Of a stretch of 60,685 nucleotides of DNA, positions 17,961-25,641 are shown piece after piece (within the stretch, counting starts at the first letter, position 1; every line of letters starts with the position of its first letter). This DNA is from DTDR01 sp964505415 (GTDB lineage: Bacteria > Hydrothermota > Tepidihabitantia > Tepidihabitantales > DTDR01), in the NCBI GenBank assembly GCA_964505415.1, contig CAZDHW010000012.1, forward strand, positions 1 through 60,685. Direction: 5' to 3'. The position numbers were made by a program, and so were the translations under genes. The notes beneath the pieces were generated by a model. It was not told the origin of the DNA. It saw only the letters and a list, made by a program, of their open reading frames with translations, and did not search any database.

Positions 17961-17991
17961 TGGGGCGGACTTTATATCCGCCCCATCTTTT
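17961..17991 (+). terminator. Rho-independent terminator between the Lys-rich gene and mfd
   Basis: The 9-bp arms TGGGGCGGA (17961-17969) and TCCGCCCCA (17977-17985) are perfect complements around a 7-nt loop, followed by TCTTTT. It is the clearest hairpin terminator in the window. The mfd ATG starts at the very next base (17992). Confidence 0.85.
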
Positions 17992-20922
17992 ATGAAGGAA
18001 ATTCTTCAAATTTTTTACGCGGTTTTTCCTAGAGAAATTTTTAATAGTGATAAATACCCGGTTAAAATTCAAAAATGTAATTTAACTATTGTTTCTTTTT
18101 TTGTTTATTTTTTATTTGAAAAAAGCAAAAAAAACCTTCTTTTACTTTTAGAGGATTATGAAGAGGCGGAAAAAGTATTTCAGAATCTTTTAAATTTTTT
18201 AAAAGAAGATAATCTTATTCTTTTTCAAAATGATTCATCATCAATAAAAAAATTATTAAAGAAAGAAAATAATAAAGAAAAATTTATTCTTCTTTTAGAA
18301 AAAAATTTTTTAGAAAATTATATTCCTAAAAACTTAAATGATTTTTTATTAATTTTAACTAAAAACCAATATTTTTCTTACGAAGCTCTCAAAACCTGGC
18401 TTTTAGAAAACGGCTATTTTTTAACGGATTTAGTAAGAGAAGAAGGAGAGTTTGCCCTTCGGGGCAGTATTATTGATATCTTTCCTGATGACGCAGTTTC
18501 ACCAATAAGAGTAGAGTTTGAAAATAACCAAATCATTTCTCTCCGATATTTTGATGAATTAACTCAAAAATCGATAATGGAATTAGAAAAAATTGAAATT
18601 AGTGCCATTTCTACGAATACCCAAAACCTTATTCCTTTAAAGGAATATTTAAAGAATTTTTTAATCATTAGTTACGAAAAACTTGAAGATTTTGATGTTC
18701 ATTACTTATTTTCGGAAAACGGCGAAATTACCTTTCCCGTAACTTCTGCTCCTAATTATCTGGGTGATTTAAAATTATTAAAAAAAGAAATTGCTTTAAG
18801 CGACCATTTTTATTATTTGGTAACCCAAGGCAATCCTCCGTCTTTACTTAAAGAATTTCTTAACGAAAAAATCAAACATTTTTACGGATTCTTTTCCGAA
18901 GGCTTTGTCCTTCCAGGTTTAAAAATTACGGTATTAACCGAAAAAGAGATTTACGGTTTTACTAAAAGAAGGGTAAAAAAGAAAAAATTTAAAGGCTTAC
19001 CCATTGATGATTTATTTGGTTTAGTCAAAGGTGATTATGTAGTTCATCAAGATTACGGAGTGGGTATTTTTAAAGGGATTGTAAAAAAAGATTTTGGTTC
19101 TGGAGAAAAAGAATATTTATTGGTTGAATACCGAGACAAAGATTTTCTTTATCTACCAATAGAAAATTTTAATCTTTTAGAAAGATATATTGGAATTAGT
19201 GAAGAAAAACCAATAATTGATAAATTAGGAACCCCCTTCTGGCAAAAAACTAAAGAAAGGATTTTAAAAGAATGTGAAGAATTGGCTTTAGAAATTTTGG
19301 AGATTGAGGCTAAAAGAAAAATAGTAAAAAGAGAACCCTATCTTTTAAATGAAGAATGGGAAAAGGAAGTAAAGGCTACTTTTCCCTATGAAGAGACTTT
19401 TGACCAATTAAAAACTTTAGCCGAGATTAAAAATGATTTCTTAAAGGAAACACCAATGGAAAGATTGGTCTGCGGTGATACTGGTTTTGGCAAAACGGAA
19501 ATCGCTTTGAGAAGCGCCCTCTGGGCAGTAAGTAATTATCGCCAAGTAGCTATTTTGTGTCCAACCACTTTATTAGCCGTTCAGCATTATCATAATTTCA
19601 AAGAACGCTTAAAAAACTTACCCATTCGGGTAGAAATGCTATCCAGATTGACACCCAAAGAAAAGGAGAAAGAAATATTAGCCGATTTAAAAGCAGGAAA
19701 AATTGATATCCTTATTGGGACTCAAAGACTACTAAAAGAAGATGTTCAGTTTGCCTTTTTAGGACTTTTAATTATTGATGATGAGCACAAATTGGGAGTT
19801 AAAGATAAAGAGCAATTAAAAAAGATAAAGCCTAATATTGATGTGTTATCTTTAACTGCCACCCCAATTCCCCGAACCCTTTATCTGGCCCTTTCGGGAT
19901 TAAAAAAAATTTCAGTAATCAACACTCCGCCAATTGGTCGAAAAGATGTGATAACTAAAATAATTACCTGGGATGACCAATTAATTAAAGAAATAATTTT
20001 AAAGGAAATAAAAAGAGGCGGCCAGGTATTTTTTATTAATAATCAGATCAAGGATTTAGAATCTGTTTATGAGCGCTTAAAAAATTTATTACCGCAAATA
20101 AGAATCGGTATTGCTCACGGAAAACTTTCCGAAAAGAAATTATCAAAGATTTATTATGATTTCTTAAATCAACAATATGAAGTTCTTCTTTCAACGATAA
20201 TTTTAGAGAGTGGTATCGACATGCCTAATGTGAACACAATAATTGTTAATCATGCTGAAAGATTTGGTTTAGCCGATCTCCACCAATTAAGGGGTCGGGT
20301 GGGAAGACGAGAATTTCAAGGTTACGCCTATTTTATTATCCATCACCCCGAAAAATTAAACGAAACCGCCAAAAAAAGATTATCCGCTTTATTAGCTTAT
20401 ACTAATTTAGGTTCCGGAATGAGAATTGCTTTGAGGGATTTGGAATTAAGGGGAAGCGGTGAAATACTGGGTAAAAAGCAACACGGCAATATAAAAAGAA
20501 TCGGACTTAATCTCTATTCCCAATTGTTAAAAGCCGCTATTCAAAAATTAAAAAAGGAAACCTTTTATAAAGAACCTTATTTAAAAATTGACATTCCTGC
20601 TTATATTCCTGAAGATTTTATCAAAAATACTTATCAGCGAATTGCTTTGTATCAAAGGCTTTTAAGATTAGAAAATGAAGAAGAACTAAAAGAATTGATT
20701 AACGAAATAAAAGACCGTTTTGGTAATTATCCCAAAATAATGGAAAATCTCTTTAAAATTGCTCATATTCGCATTCTTGCTTTTAAAAAAGGAATTGATA
20801 GAATTATCTATGAAAATGGTTTTTTTATTATTGAGAAAGATAATCAAATTATTAAAAAAGAAGGTAATATTAACGATTTACTAAGAGAATTAAAACAATT
20901 ATTTTGTGAAACCATTTTTTAA
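17992..20922 (+). CDS. mfd: Transcription-repair coupling factor
   Basis: Mfd is an ATP-driven translocase that removes stalled RNA polymerase at DNA damage and recruits UvrA. After a UvrB-homology region at the N-terminus (LREEGEFALRGSIIDIFP-like motif near residue 145) comes the RNA polymerase-interacting domain (GDYVVHQDYGVGIFKGI, about 340-360). The motor follows with Walker A GDTGFGKT at 495-502, DDEH box at 596-599, SLTATPIPRTL, and LRGRVGRREFQGYAYF near 765. At 976 residues it is shorter than the E. coli protein (1148), mostly in the N-terminal part. The ATG follows the terminator T-run directly, with no room for a Shine-Dalgarno other than through read-through RNA. Confidence 0.95.
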   Translation: MKEILQIFYAVFPREIFNSDKYPVKIQKCNLTIVSFFVYFLFEKSKKNLLLLLEDYEEAEKVFQNLLNFLKEDNLILFQNDSSSIKKLLKKENNKEKFILLLEKNFLENYIPKNLNDFLLILTKNQYFSYEALKTWLLENGYFLTDLVREEGEFALRGSIIDIFPDDAVSPIRVEFENNQIISLRYFDELTQKSIMELEKIEISAISTNTQNLIPLKEYLKNFLIISYEKLEDFDVHYLFSENGEITFPVTSAPNYLGDLKLLKKEIALSDHFYYLVTQGNPPSLLKEFLNEKIKHFYGFFSEGFVLPGLKITVLTEKEIYGFTKRRVKKKKFKGLPIDDLFGLVKGDYVVHQDYGVGIFKGIVKKDFGSGEKEYLLVEYRDKDFLYLPIENFNLLERYIGISEEKPIIDKLGTPFWQKTKERILKECEELALEILEIEAKRKIVKREPYLLNEEWEKEVKATFPYEETFDQLKTLAEIKNDFLKETPMERLVCGDTGFGKTEIALRSALWAVSNYRQVAILCPTTLLAVQHYHNFKERLKNLPIRVEMLSRLTPKEKEKEILADLKAGKIDILIGTQRLLKEDVQFAFLGLLIIDDEHKLGVKDKEQLKKIKPNIDVLSLTATPIPRTLYLALSGLKKISVINTPPIGRKDVITKIITWDDQLIKEIILKEIKRGGQVFFINNQIKDLESVYERLKNLLPQIRIGIAHGKLSEKKLSKIYYDFLNQQYEVLLSTIILESGIDMPNVNTIIVNHAERFGLADLHQLRGRVGRREFQGYAYFIIHHPEKLNETAKKRLSALLAYTNLGSGMRIALRDLELRGSGEILGKKQHGNIKRIGLNLYSQLLKAAIQKLKKETFYKEPYLKIDIPAYIPEDFIKNTYQRIALYQRLLRLENEEELKELINEIKDRFGNYPKIMENLFKIAHIRILAFKKGIDRIIYENGFFIIEKDNQIIKKEGNINDLLRELKQLFCETIF

Positions 20923-20956
20923 AATAAAGAGTCAAATAAATAAAAAGGAGGGTTAA

Positions 20957-21832
20957 ATGGCAAGAAGAAAAATTACCGATGAGAAAAAACTTTTCTTAGA
21001 AGCTTTAAAAAAGGATGGGGTGGAAGTTTTGGCTGTTTATAATGAACCTTATAATAACCAATGGCAAGTTTTTGCTTTAATCCCGGTTGAAAAATGTGAG
21101 CCGACACCTTTCCAAAGGGAAGTATCAGATGCCCATCTGCTTCACTTAAAAAACTCCATTGACAAAATTGGGCGATTTTTAGATCCGATTATTATTGTAA
21201 GAACTAAAGATGGTAAATATTGGACTCCAAATGGTTCCCACCGACTTCACGCAATGAAGGAATTAGGTAAAGAAAAGATCGCCGCGATTATTGTTCCGGA
21301 CGAAAAAGTAATGACTCAAATCTTGGCGATGAATGTGGAAAAGGCCCACAATATCAAAGAGAAATCCTTAGAAGTAATTAAAATGTACCAACACTTTATC
21401 GAAACCGACGAAAACAAATTGGAAAGTGATTTAGCTTTTGAATTTGAAGAACCTTTCTACATTACCTTAGGAGTTATCTATTTGGAGCGAGAAAGATTTT
21501 CCGGAGCATCCTATTTACCCTTATTAAGAAGGATTGACCAATTTTTAGATAAACCTTTGAGAGAAGCTTACGAAGAAAGGAAAAGAAGAGCAAAAAGAAT
21601 TACTGATGAGGTAGAACCAATGGTGCAAGACATTCTTAAGAAGTTCTACGAGAGAGGAATAAAAATGCCTTTCCTAAAACAGATTGTAGTCTCCCAAAAC
21701 AATCCTTTTAAACGAAAAAGAGGTCTCTTTGATTTTGATGAAGGGATTAACCAATTTATCCAAAATCTTTCCCAATATGATGTTAGCAAAGTAAAAGAAG
21801 AGGAACTCTTGGAAGAGATGCCTGAAGAATAA
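20957..21832 (+). CDS. ParB-like N-terminal domain protein paired with a radical SAM gene
   Basis: A stand-alone protein with a ParB/sulfiredoxin-like N-terminal domain. The segment from about residue 44 to 115 (VEKCEPTPFQRE, HLLHLKNSIDKIG, PIIIVRTKDG, GSHRLHAMKELG at 93-104) has the order of ParB: a substrate-binding edge and the GxxRxxA motif that binds CTP in true ParB. No ParB-type helix-turn-helix or dimer domain is obvious; the rest is charged helix (about 120-291) with an acidic tail (EELLEEMPEE). A good ribosome site, AAGGAGG, precedes ATG. The next gene begins 10 nt later. There is no parA, so a role in chromosome segregation is not supported. A nucleotide-sensing or nuclease-like role with the radical SAM partner is inferred. 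Confidence 0.7.
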   Translation: MARRKITDEKKLFLEALKKDGVEVLAVYNEPYNNQWQVFALIPVEKCEPTPFQREVSDAHLLHLKNSIDKIGRFLDPIIIVRTKDGKYWTPNGSHRLHAMKELGKEKIAAIIVPDEKVMTQILAMNVEKAHNIKEKSLEVIKMYQHFIETDENKLESDLAFEFEEPFYITLGVIYLERERFSGASYLPLLRRIDQFLDKPLREAYEERKRRAKRITDEVEPMVQDILKKFYERGIKMPFLKQIVVSQNNPFKRKRGLFDFDEGINQFIQNLSQYDVSKVKEEELLEEMPEE

Positions 21833-21842
21833 TTTTAATTTA

Positions 21843-22940
21843 ATGGAGCTTTTGGAAACAGAGCTAAAAGGGCGAATAATTCACGATTTTCCTTATCCTT
21901 TAAAAAATCGGAAATGTCCCCATGCTTCTTTAATTTCTTTAACCAATCCTGGGGGATGTTGGTATCGTTGTCCCGTGTGTTATGCCCGGGCTTACTCTTG
22001 GTCAATTCCTGACAAAATTATTATCTATAAAAATTTAGTTGGTAAACTACTAAAAGAAATTGAACAATTAAAAATTGCTTTCCCTTTTTACTTAAGTCAA
22101 ATAACCGACCCATTACAACCAGTAAAAGAAGTAAGAGTTCTCACGGGACAAATTATCAAAATCCTAATTGCTAAAAAATTAAGTTTTAAAATTGTAACCA
22201 AATCGGCTGACGGCGTTGAGGAATTAGTAAAAGAAAATAAGGAATTGTTGAAATATCCCTATTGGTTTTTAGAAATGACCGTCGAAGCGCCGCCCGAAAA
22301 ACAGATAATCACCAGTCCCCAGGCTTCACCGATTAAAGAAAGAATCGCTATTATTAAAAAGTTAACCGAAAAAGGTGTCGAGGTTATAGCGCGCACCGAC
22401 CCAACAATTCTTGGACTTATTGATAAAGAAGACTTAGAATGGTTAGTTGACAAATTAAAAATTGCGGGCGTAAAACATATTATTGCTTCTTGCGGTTATT
22501 ATAATAGAATTTCCATGGAAAATATAATCAATCAAATGAAAAATTCAATTTTTAAAGAGCGGATTAAAAGAGTTATTGATTATTACCAATATCATCCTAA
22601 TTCCAAAAAGAAAAAATTTCTGGCTCCTTTAAAAATAAGAAGAGAATTTCACACCCATTTTAAAAAATTATGTGAAAAAAATGGTTTAACTTATGCGGTT
22701 TGTCAAGAATTGCCAAAAGAGTATGATTCACCTAATCTAACATCTTGCGAAGGTTCAAAAAGAAATTTTGTCCACATAAAAATAGGTAAAGAATTTATTC
22801 CTATCAATTGTTTTGGCGATTGCCTTCGTTCTTGCCCTAATTTAAAAGATCCACCTTGCCAAATGCCTATTTTTCAAAAAGAATATCCTTACAAATTAAA
22901 AAGGATATTTACTCGTTCTTTGTCGATAAGTCTCTTTTAA
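21843..22940 (+). CDS. Radical SAM protein with extra Cys-rich C-terminus (SPL/Rv2578c-like)
   Basis: A radical S-adenosylmethionine enzyme with the cluster motif C39-x3-C43-x2-C46 in GGCWYRCPVCYARAYSW, a spacing used by radical SAM enzymes generally. The TIM-barrel half continues with SQITDPLQPVKE and TKSADGVEELV, which resemble the spore photoproduct lyase/Rv2578c branch. The C-terminus has further Cys in CQELP, TSCEGS and NCFGDCLRSCPN, then PPCQMP, enough for a second iron-sulfur cluster. It starts 10 nt after the ParB-like gene and ends convergently against fumarase alpha with a 4-nt overlap. The substrate is unknown; a nucleic-acid base lesion or a protein partner are both possible. Confidence 0.8.
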   Translation: MELLETELKGRIIHDFPYPLKNRKCPHASLISLTNPGGCWYRCPVCYARAYSWSIPDKIIIYKNLVGKLLKEIEQLKIAFPFYLSQITDPLQPVKEVRVLTGQIIKILIAKKLSFKIVTKSADGVEELVKENKELLKYPYWFLEMTVEAPPEKQIITSPQASPIKERIAIIKKLTEKGVEVIARTDPTILGLIDKEDLEWLVDKLKIAGVKHIIASCGYYNRISMENIINQMKNSIFKERIKRVIDYYQYHPNSKKKKFLAPLKIRREFHTHFKKLCEKNGLTYAVCQELPKEYDSPNLTSCEGSKRNFVHIKIGKEFIPINCFGDCLRSCPNLKDPPCQMPIFQKEYPYKLKRIFTRSLSISLF

Positions 22941-23779
22941 ATAACTGCTGTTTTATGTCTAACAGCATGACAATTTATATTCACTGCTACTGGTAGCGAA
23001 GCGATATGGCAAGGAAAGGTTTCAATAAAAACTGCTAAAGCGGTTATCCGCCCGCCAAACCCTTGAGGACCGATTCCTAATTTATTTATTCTTTCTAACA
23101 AATCTCTTTCCATTTCAGCATAAAAGGGATCCGGATGGGTGGAACCAATTTCTCTTAATAATGCTTTTTTTGCCAAAAAGGCTGCGTATTCTAAAGTACC
23201 ACCGATACCAACACCAACAACTATTGGTGGACAAGGGTTGGCACCGCTCTCTTTAACCTTCTGGACTACATACTCTTTTACTCCTTCTATTCCGGCAGCT
23301 GGAGTCAACATTTTTACTTCACTCATATTTTCGCTACCGCCACCTTTAGGCATTACTGTAATTTTAACTTTATCACCTTTAACACAAGAAAGATGGATTA
23401 TTGCCGGGGTATTATCCTTGGTGTTTTCTCTTCGAAAAGGATCTTTAACTACTGATTTTCTTAAATAACCCTCAATATACCCCTTTCTCACTCCTTCATT
23501 TATTGCTTCGTTAAGGTCACCGCCAACAAATTTTACCTCGTTACCAATTTCTAAAAAAACTACTGCTAAACCAGTATCCTGACAAATGGGCACCATCTCT
23601 TGAGCAGCAATTTCGGCATTTTCCAATATCTGTTTAAGTACTTCCTTCCCCAACGGAGATTCTTCTTTTTCTATTGCCTTTTTTACTGCTGCTTTCACAT
23701 CTTCGCCTAAAAGACAATTGGCTTCAATACACAACTGAGCCACCTTGTTAGTAATCTCTTTCACATCAATTTCGCGCAT
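22937..23779 (-). CDS. Class I fumarate hydratase, alpha subunit (TtdA-like)
   Basis: The alpha subunit of the two-subunit, oxygen-sensitive [4Fe-4S] hydro-lyases (fumarase/tartrate dehydratase), which interconvert fumarate and malate. PICQDTGLAVVFLEIG carries the first cluster Cys, followed by CVKGDKVKITVMPKGGGSENMS and GANPCPPIVVGVGIGG with another cluster Cys. The length of 280 residues is that of the alpha subunit alone. The beta subunit gene is not next to it and not in the window, which is unusual, as the two are usually adjacent. It is last in the minus-strand run after the MBL-hydrolase gene. Fumarase rather than tartrate dehydratase is assumed. Confidence 0.9.
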   Translation of the reverse strand: MREIDVKEITNKVAQLCIEANCLLGEDVKAAVKKAIEKEESPLGKEVLKQILENAEIAAQEMVPICQDTGLAVVFLEIGNEVKFVGGDLNEAINEGVRKGYIEGYLRKSVVKDPFRRENTKDNTPAIIHLSCVKGDKVKITVMPKGGGSENMSEVKMLTPAAGIEGVKEYVVQKVKESGANPCPPIVVGVGIGGTLEYAAFLAKKALLREIGSTHPDPFYAEMERDLLERINKLGIGPQGFGGRITALAVFIETFPCHIASLPVAVNINCHAVRHKTAVI

Positions 23780-23791
23780 TTTAACTCCTCA

Positions 23792-24451
23792 TTAAATTAA
23801 TGCTGGCTTTAAAACCCAAATTTCCCTTTCCTTAGGCAAAGTTTCTTTCGTAACCGCAACCTCAGAGACATTTAACATCTTTACATTCTTTTTGCCGACC
23901 AAAAAATCATCTACGGAAGCAATAGGAAAATCAAGGACCGTAGTTTTAAAATGCATAGGAATTGTTATTCTCGGTTCTAAAAATTCTACAAGCTCACTGG
24001 CTTCCTCAGCATCAATTGTATAATAACCACCAACTGGAATAAAAAGAATATCAATCTCTCCAAGTTTCTTTTTTTCTTCGTTAGTTAATTGATGACCAAG
24101 ATCACCTAAATGAAGTAACTTCAAACCATCAGCATGGATTAAGAAGATTACATTTTTCCCCCTTTCTTTGCCTTTACTTATGTCGTGATAAACTTCGATA
24201 CCGATAAATTTAATGCCCGAGATTTCTTTTTCTACCGTTCCTTTTAAAATTTGGGGATTGCCTTTTATATTTTGGTAATAATTATGGTCATCATGTTCAT
24301 GACTTATTGTCACAATGTGAGCTTCTTCGGTTATCGGTTTATAGCCAACAGCTCCTCCAAAAGCACCGGATTTATAAGGGTCAGTAATAATTTTTATATT
24401 ATCCTTTGTTGTAATTAAAAAAGAAGCATGCCCTAAAAATTTAATTTTCAT
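23792..24451 (-). CDS. UPF0173-like metal-dependent hydrolase (MBL fold)
   Basis: A metallo-beta-lactamase-fold hydrolase of the UlaG/UPF0173 type. It begins MKIKFLGHASFLITTKD, includes the metal-binding SHEHDDHNYY, the Asp ligand in HLGDLGHQL and a His in IPMHFKT. The upstream reading frame continues to 24469, but ATG at 24451 is preceded by GGAGG at a good distance and matches the family N-terminus, so this start is chosen (219 residues). It lies 21 nt downstream of rpmA. The substrate is unknown in this family; members cleave lactone or phosphoester bonds. Confidence 0.85.
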   Translation of the reverse strand: MKIKFLGHASFLITTKDNIKIITDPYKSGAFGGAVGYKPITEEAHIVTISHEHDDHNYYQNIKGNPQILKGTVEKEISGIKFIGIEVYHDISKGKERGKNVIFLIHADGLKLLHLGDLGHQLTNEEKKKLGEIDILFIPVGGYYTIDAEEASELVEFLEPRITIPMHFKTTVLDFPIASVDDFLVGKKNVKMLNVSEVAVTKETLPKEREIWVLKPALI

Positions 24452-24472
24452 ACTCTTACCTCCATACAAAAA

Positions 24473-24730
24473 TTATTGAAGGGGAATAACCGATACCCGT
24501 TTTTTGTTTTTACTAACCCATTCAAATTTTACAATTCCATCGGTTAAGGCAAAAAGGGTATCATCTCTACCAATGCCCACATTTCTTCCCGGTAAAAAAC
24601 GGGTTCCTCTTTGTCTTACTAAAATATTTCCCGCTTTTACCAATTCTCCCCCAAAAGCTTTAATTCCTAATCTTTGTCCTGGCGAATCTCTGCCATTTCT
24701 TGATGAACCTTGACCCTTTTTATGTGCCAT
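24473..24730 (-). CDS. rpmA: 50S ribosomal protein L27
   Basis: L27 lies at the peptidyl-transferase centre of the large ribosomal subunit. The 85-residue protein begins MAHKKGQGSSRNGRDSPGQR, without the cleavable leader seen in Firmicutes, and continues with GNILVRQRGTRFLPG and GRDDTLFALTDG, all standard. Its usual neighbours rplU and obgE are missing; here it has its own promoter and a Shine-Dalgarno (GGGAGG) and is followed by the MBL-hydrolase gene. Confidence 0.98.
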   Translation of the reverse strand: MAHKKGQGSSRNGRDSPGQRLGIKAFGGELVKAGNILVRQRGTRFLPGRNVGIGRDDTLFALTDGIVKFEWVSKNKKRVSVIPLQ

Positions 24731-24764
24731 ATTACCTCCCTTTTATTTTATGAATCTTTATTTT

Positions 24765-24792
24765 ATTATAACAATATTTTTTTAAATTTCAA
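24765..24792 (-). promoter_or_regulatory. rpmA promoter with leader
   Basis: On the minus strand TTGAAA (24787-24792), a 16 bp spacer and TATAAT (24765-24770). The start codon at 24730 is 34 nt further on and has a GGGAGG ribosome site, so this mRNA has a normal leader, unlike many others here. The -35 box lies inside the end of the DUF89 gene. Confidence 0.7.
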
Positions 24793-25639
24793 ACAATTTT
24801 TTCCCGGGGTAATAATAAAATACTGAATCACCGACTTCCACTCCCAAACTTTTGGCTACTACTGGGCATTTTGCTTTTAAAATAAAAAAAACATCTCGTT
24901 CGCGATCCACCAAGGATTCGTAATTCGCATGACCTTTGGCAATAATAATATCCGCCTCTTCATAATTTTTTAAAAACTCTTTACTTACTTTTTCAAAGTT
25001 AATCCCTAAAAAACCGGAACCACTTTCAATAATTTCTCCCAGTTTATCCAGTTCCGCCTCTTTAGCATCTTTCAAAGTTACATCGTTCAAAATTGGCTCA
25101 CTTTTTACTACGATTACCAATTTCAAAAAAGAAAGTTGTTCTAAAAGAAGTTTATCAAAATAAATCTCACCAGCATTATCCAAAAGGTATAAAACCTTGG
25201 AAGCTCCTTTCAATTTCTCTTTAAAAATCTTATAATCATCTTTTTTAAAAGCCAAATTTTTCAATGTCCTTTCTAAATCAAAATTGTCTTGGGGGCCAAT
25301 ATCAATAATATTACCACAGGCAGCATACTTAATTGCCGTATAGATTCTATCTTTTTCTTTTTCTATTAAAATTTTAGCTTCGCTTGCCTTTTTTTTGCCA
25401 ATTTTATTCATCTCTTTTTTTAGTTCTAAAAAAGGGTCAGGATTTTTTAAATATTTATAAACTTCTTTAATAATGTAGGAAGTGAAAATACTTGGGGGGT
25501 CGGCTAATGACAAATCTCCCACCATCGCCATCGCCAATTTCGTAACATTAACAAAATCTTCTTCGTTACCTTTGGCGAATAGAACAATCCTTTGGGCTTG
25601 TCTAATAACACAGGGGATACAATTGGCTTCACTTCTCAT
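24782..25639 (-). CDS. DUF89/ARMT1-family damage-control phosphatase-like protein
   Basis: A member of the DUF89 family of metal-dependent phosphatases, which remove harmful phosphorylated metabolites (phosphopantetheine or sugar phosphates in studied members). The N-terminal CIPCVIRQAQRI with paired Cys is typical of the small bacterial/archaeal branch. The metal-site segments YLLDNAGEIYFDKLLLEQL (about residue 150) and IIAKGHANYESL (about 230) are present. The length of 285 residues fits the stand-alone type. It follows the amidotransferase-like gene by 2 nt. The natural substrate cannot be read from the sequence. Confidence 0.85.
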   Translation of the reverse strand: MRSEANCIPCVIRQAQRIVLFAKGNEEDFVNVTKLAMAMVGDLSLADPPSIFTSYIIKEVYKYLKNPDPFLELKKEMNKIGKKKASEAKILIEKEKDRIYTAIKYAACGNIIDIGPQDNFDLERTLKNLAFKKDDYKIFKEKLKGASKVLYLLDNAGEIYFDKLLLEQLSFLKLVIVVKSEPILNDVTLKDAKEAELDKLGEIIESGSGFLGINFEKVSKEFLKNYEEADIIIAKGHANYESLVDRERDVFFILKAKCPVVAKSLGVEVGDSVFYYYPGKKLFEI

Positions 25640-25641
25640 CC

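Noticed and set aside
17872..18072. 66-codon antisense frame over the Lys-rich gene and mfd start
   Set aside because: It runs through the terminator hairpin and the opposite strand of a gene with complete expression signals; it is a reflection of the Lys codons.
20957..21832. Chromosome-partition ParB
   Set aside because: There is no parA neighbour, no clear helix-turn-helix and no parS-like inverted repeat nearby; only the N-terminal module is ParB-like.
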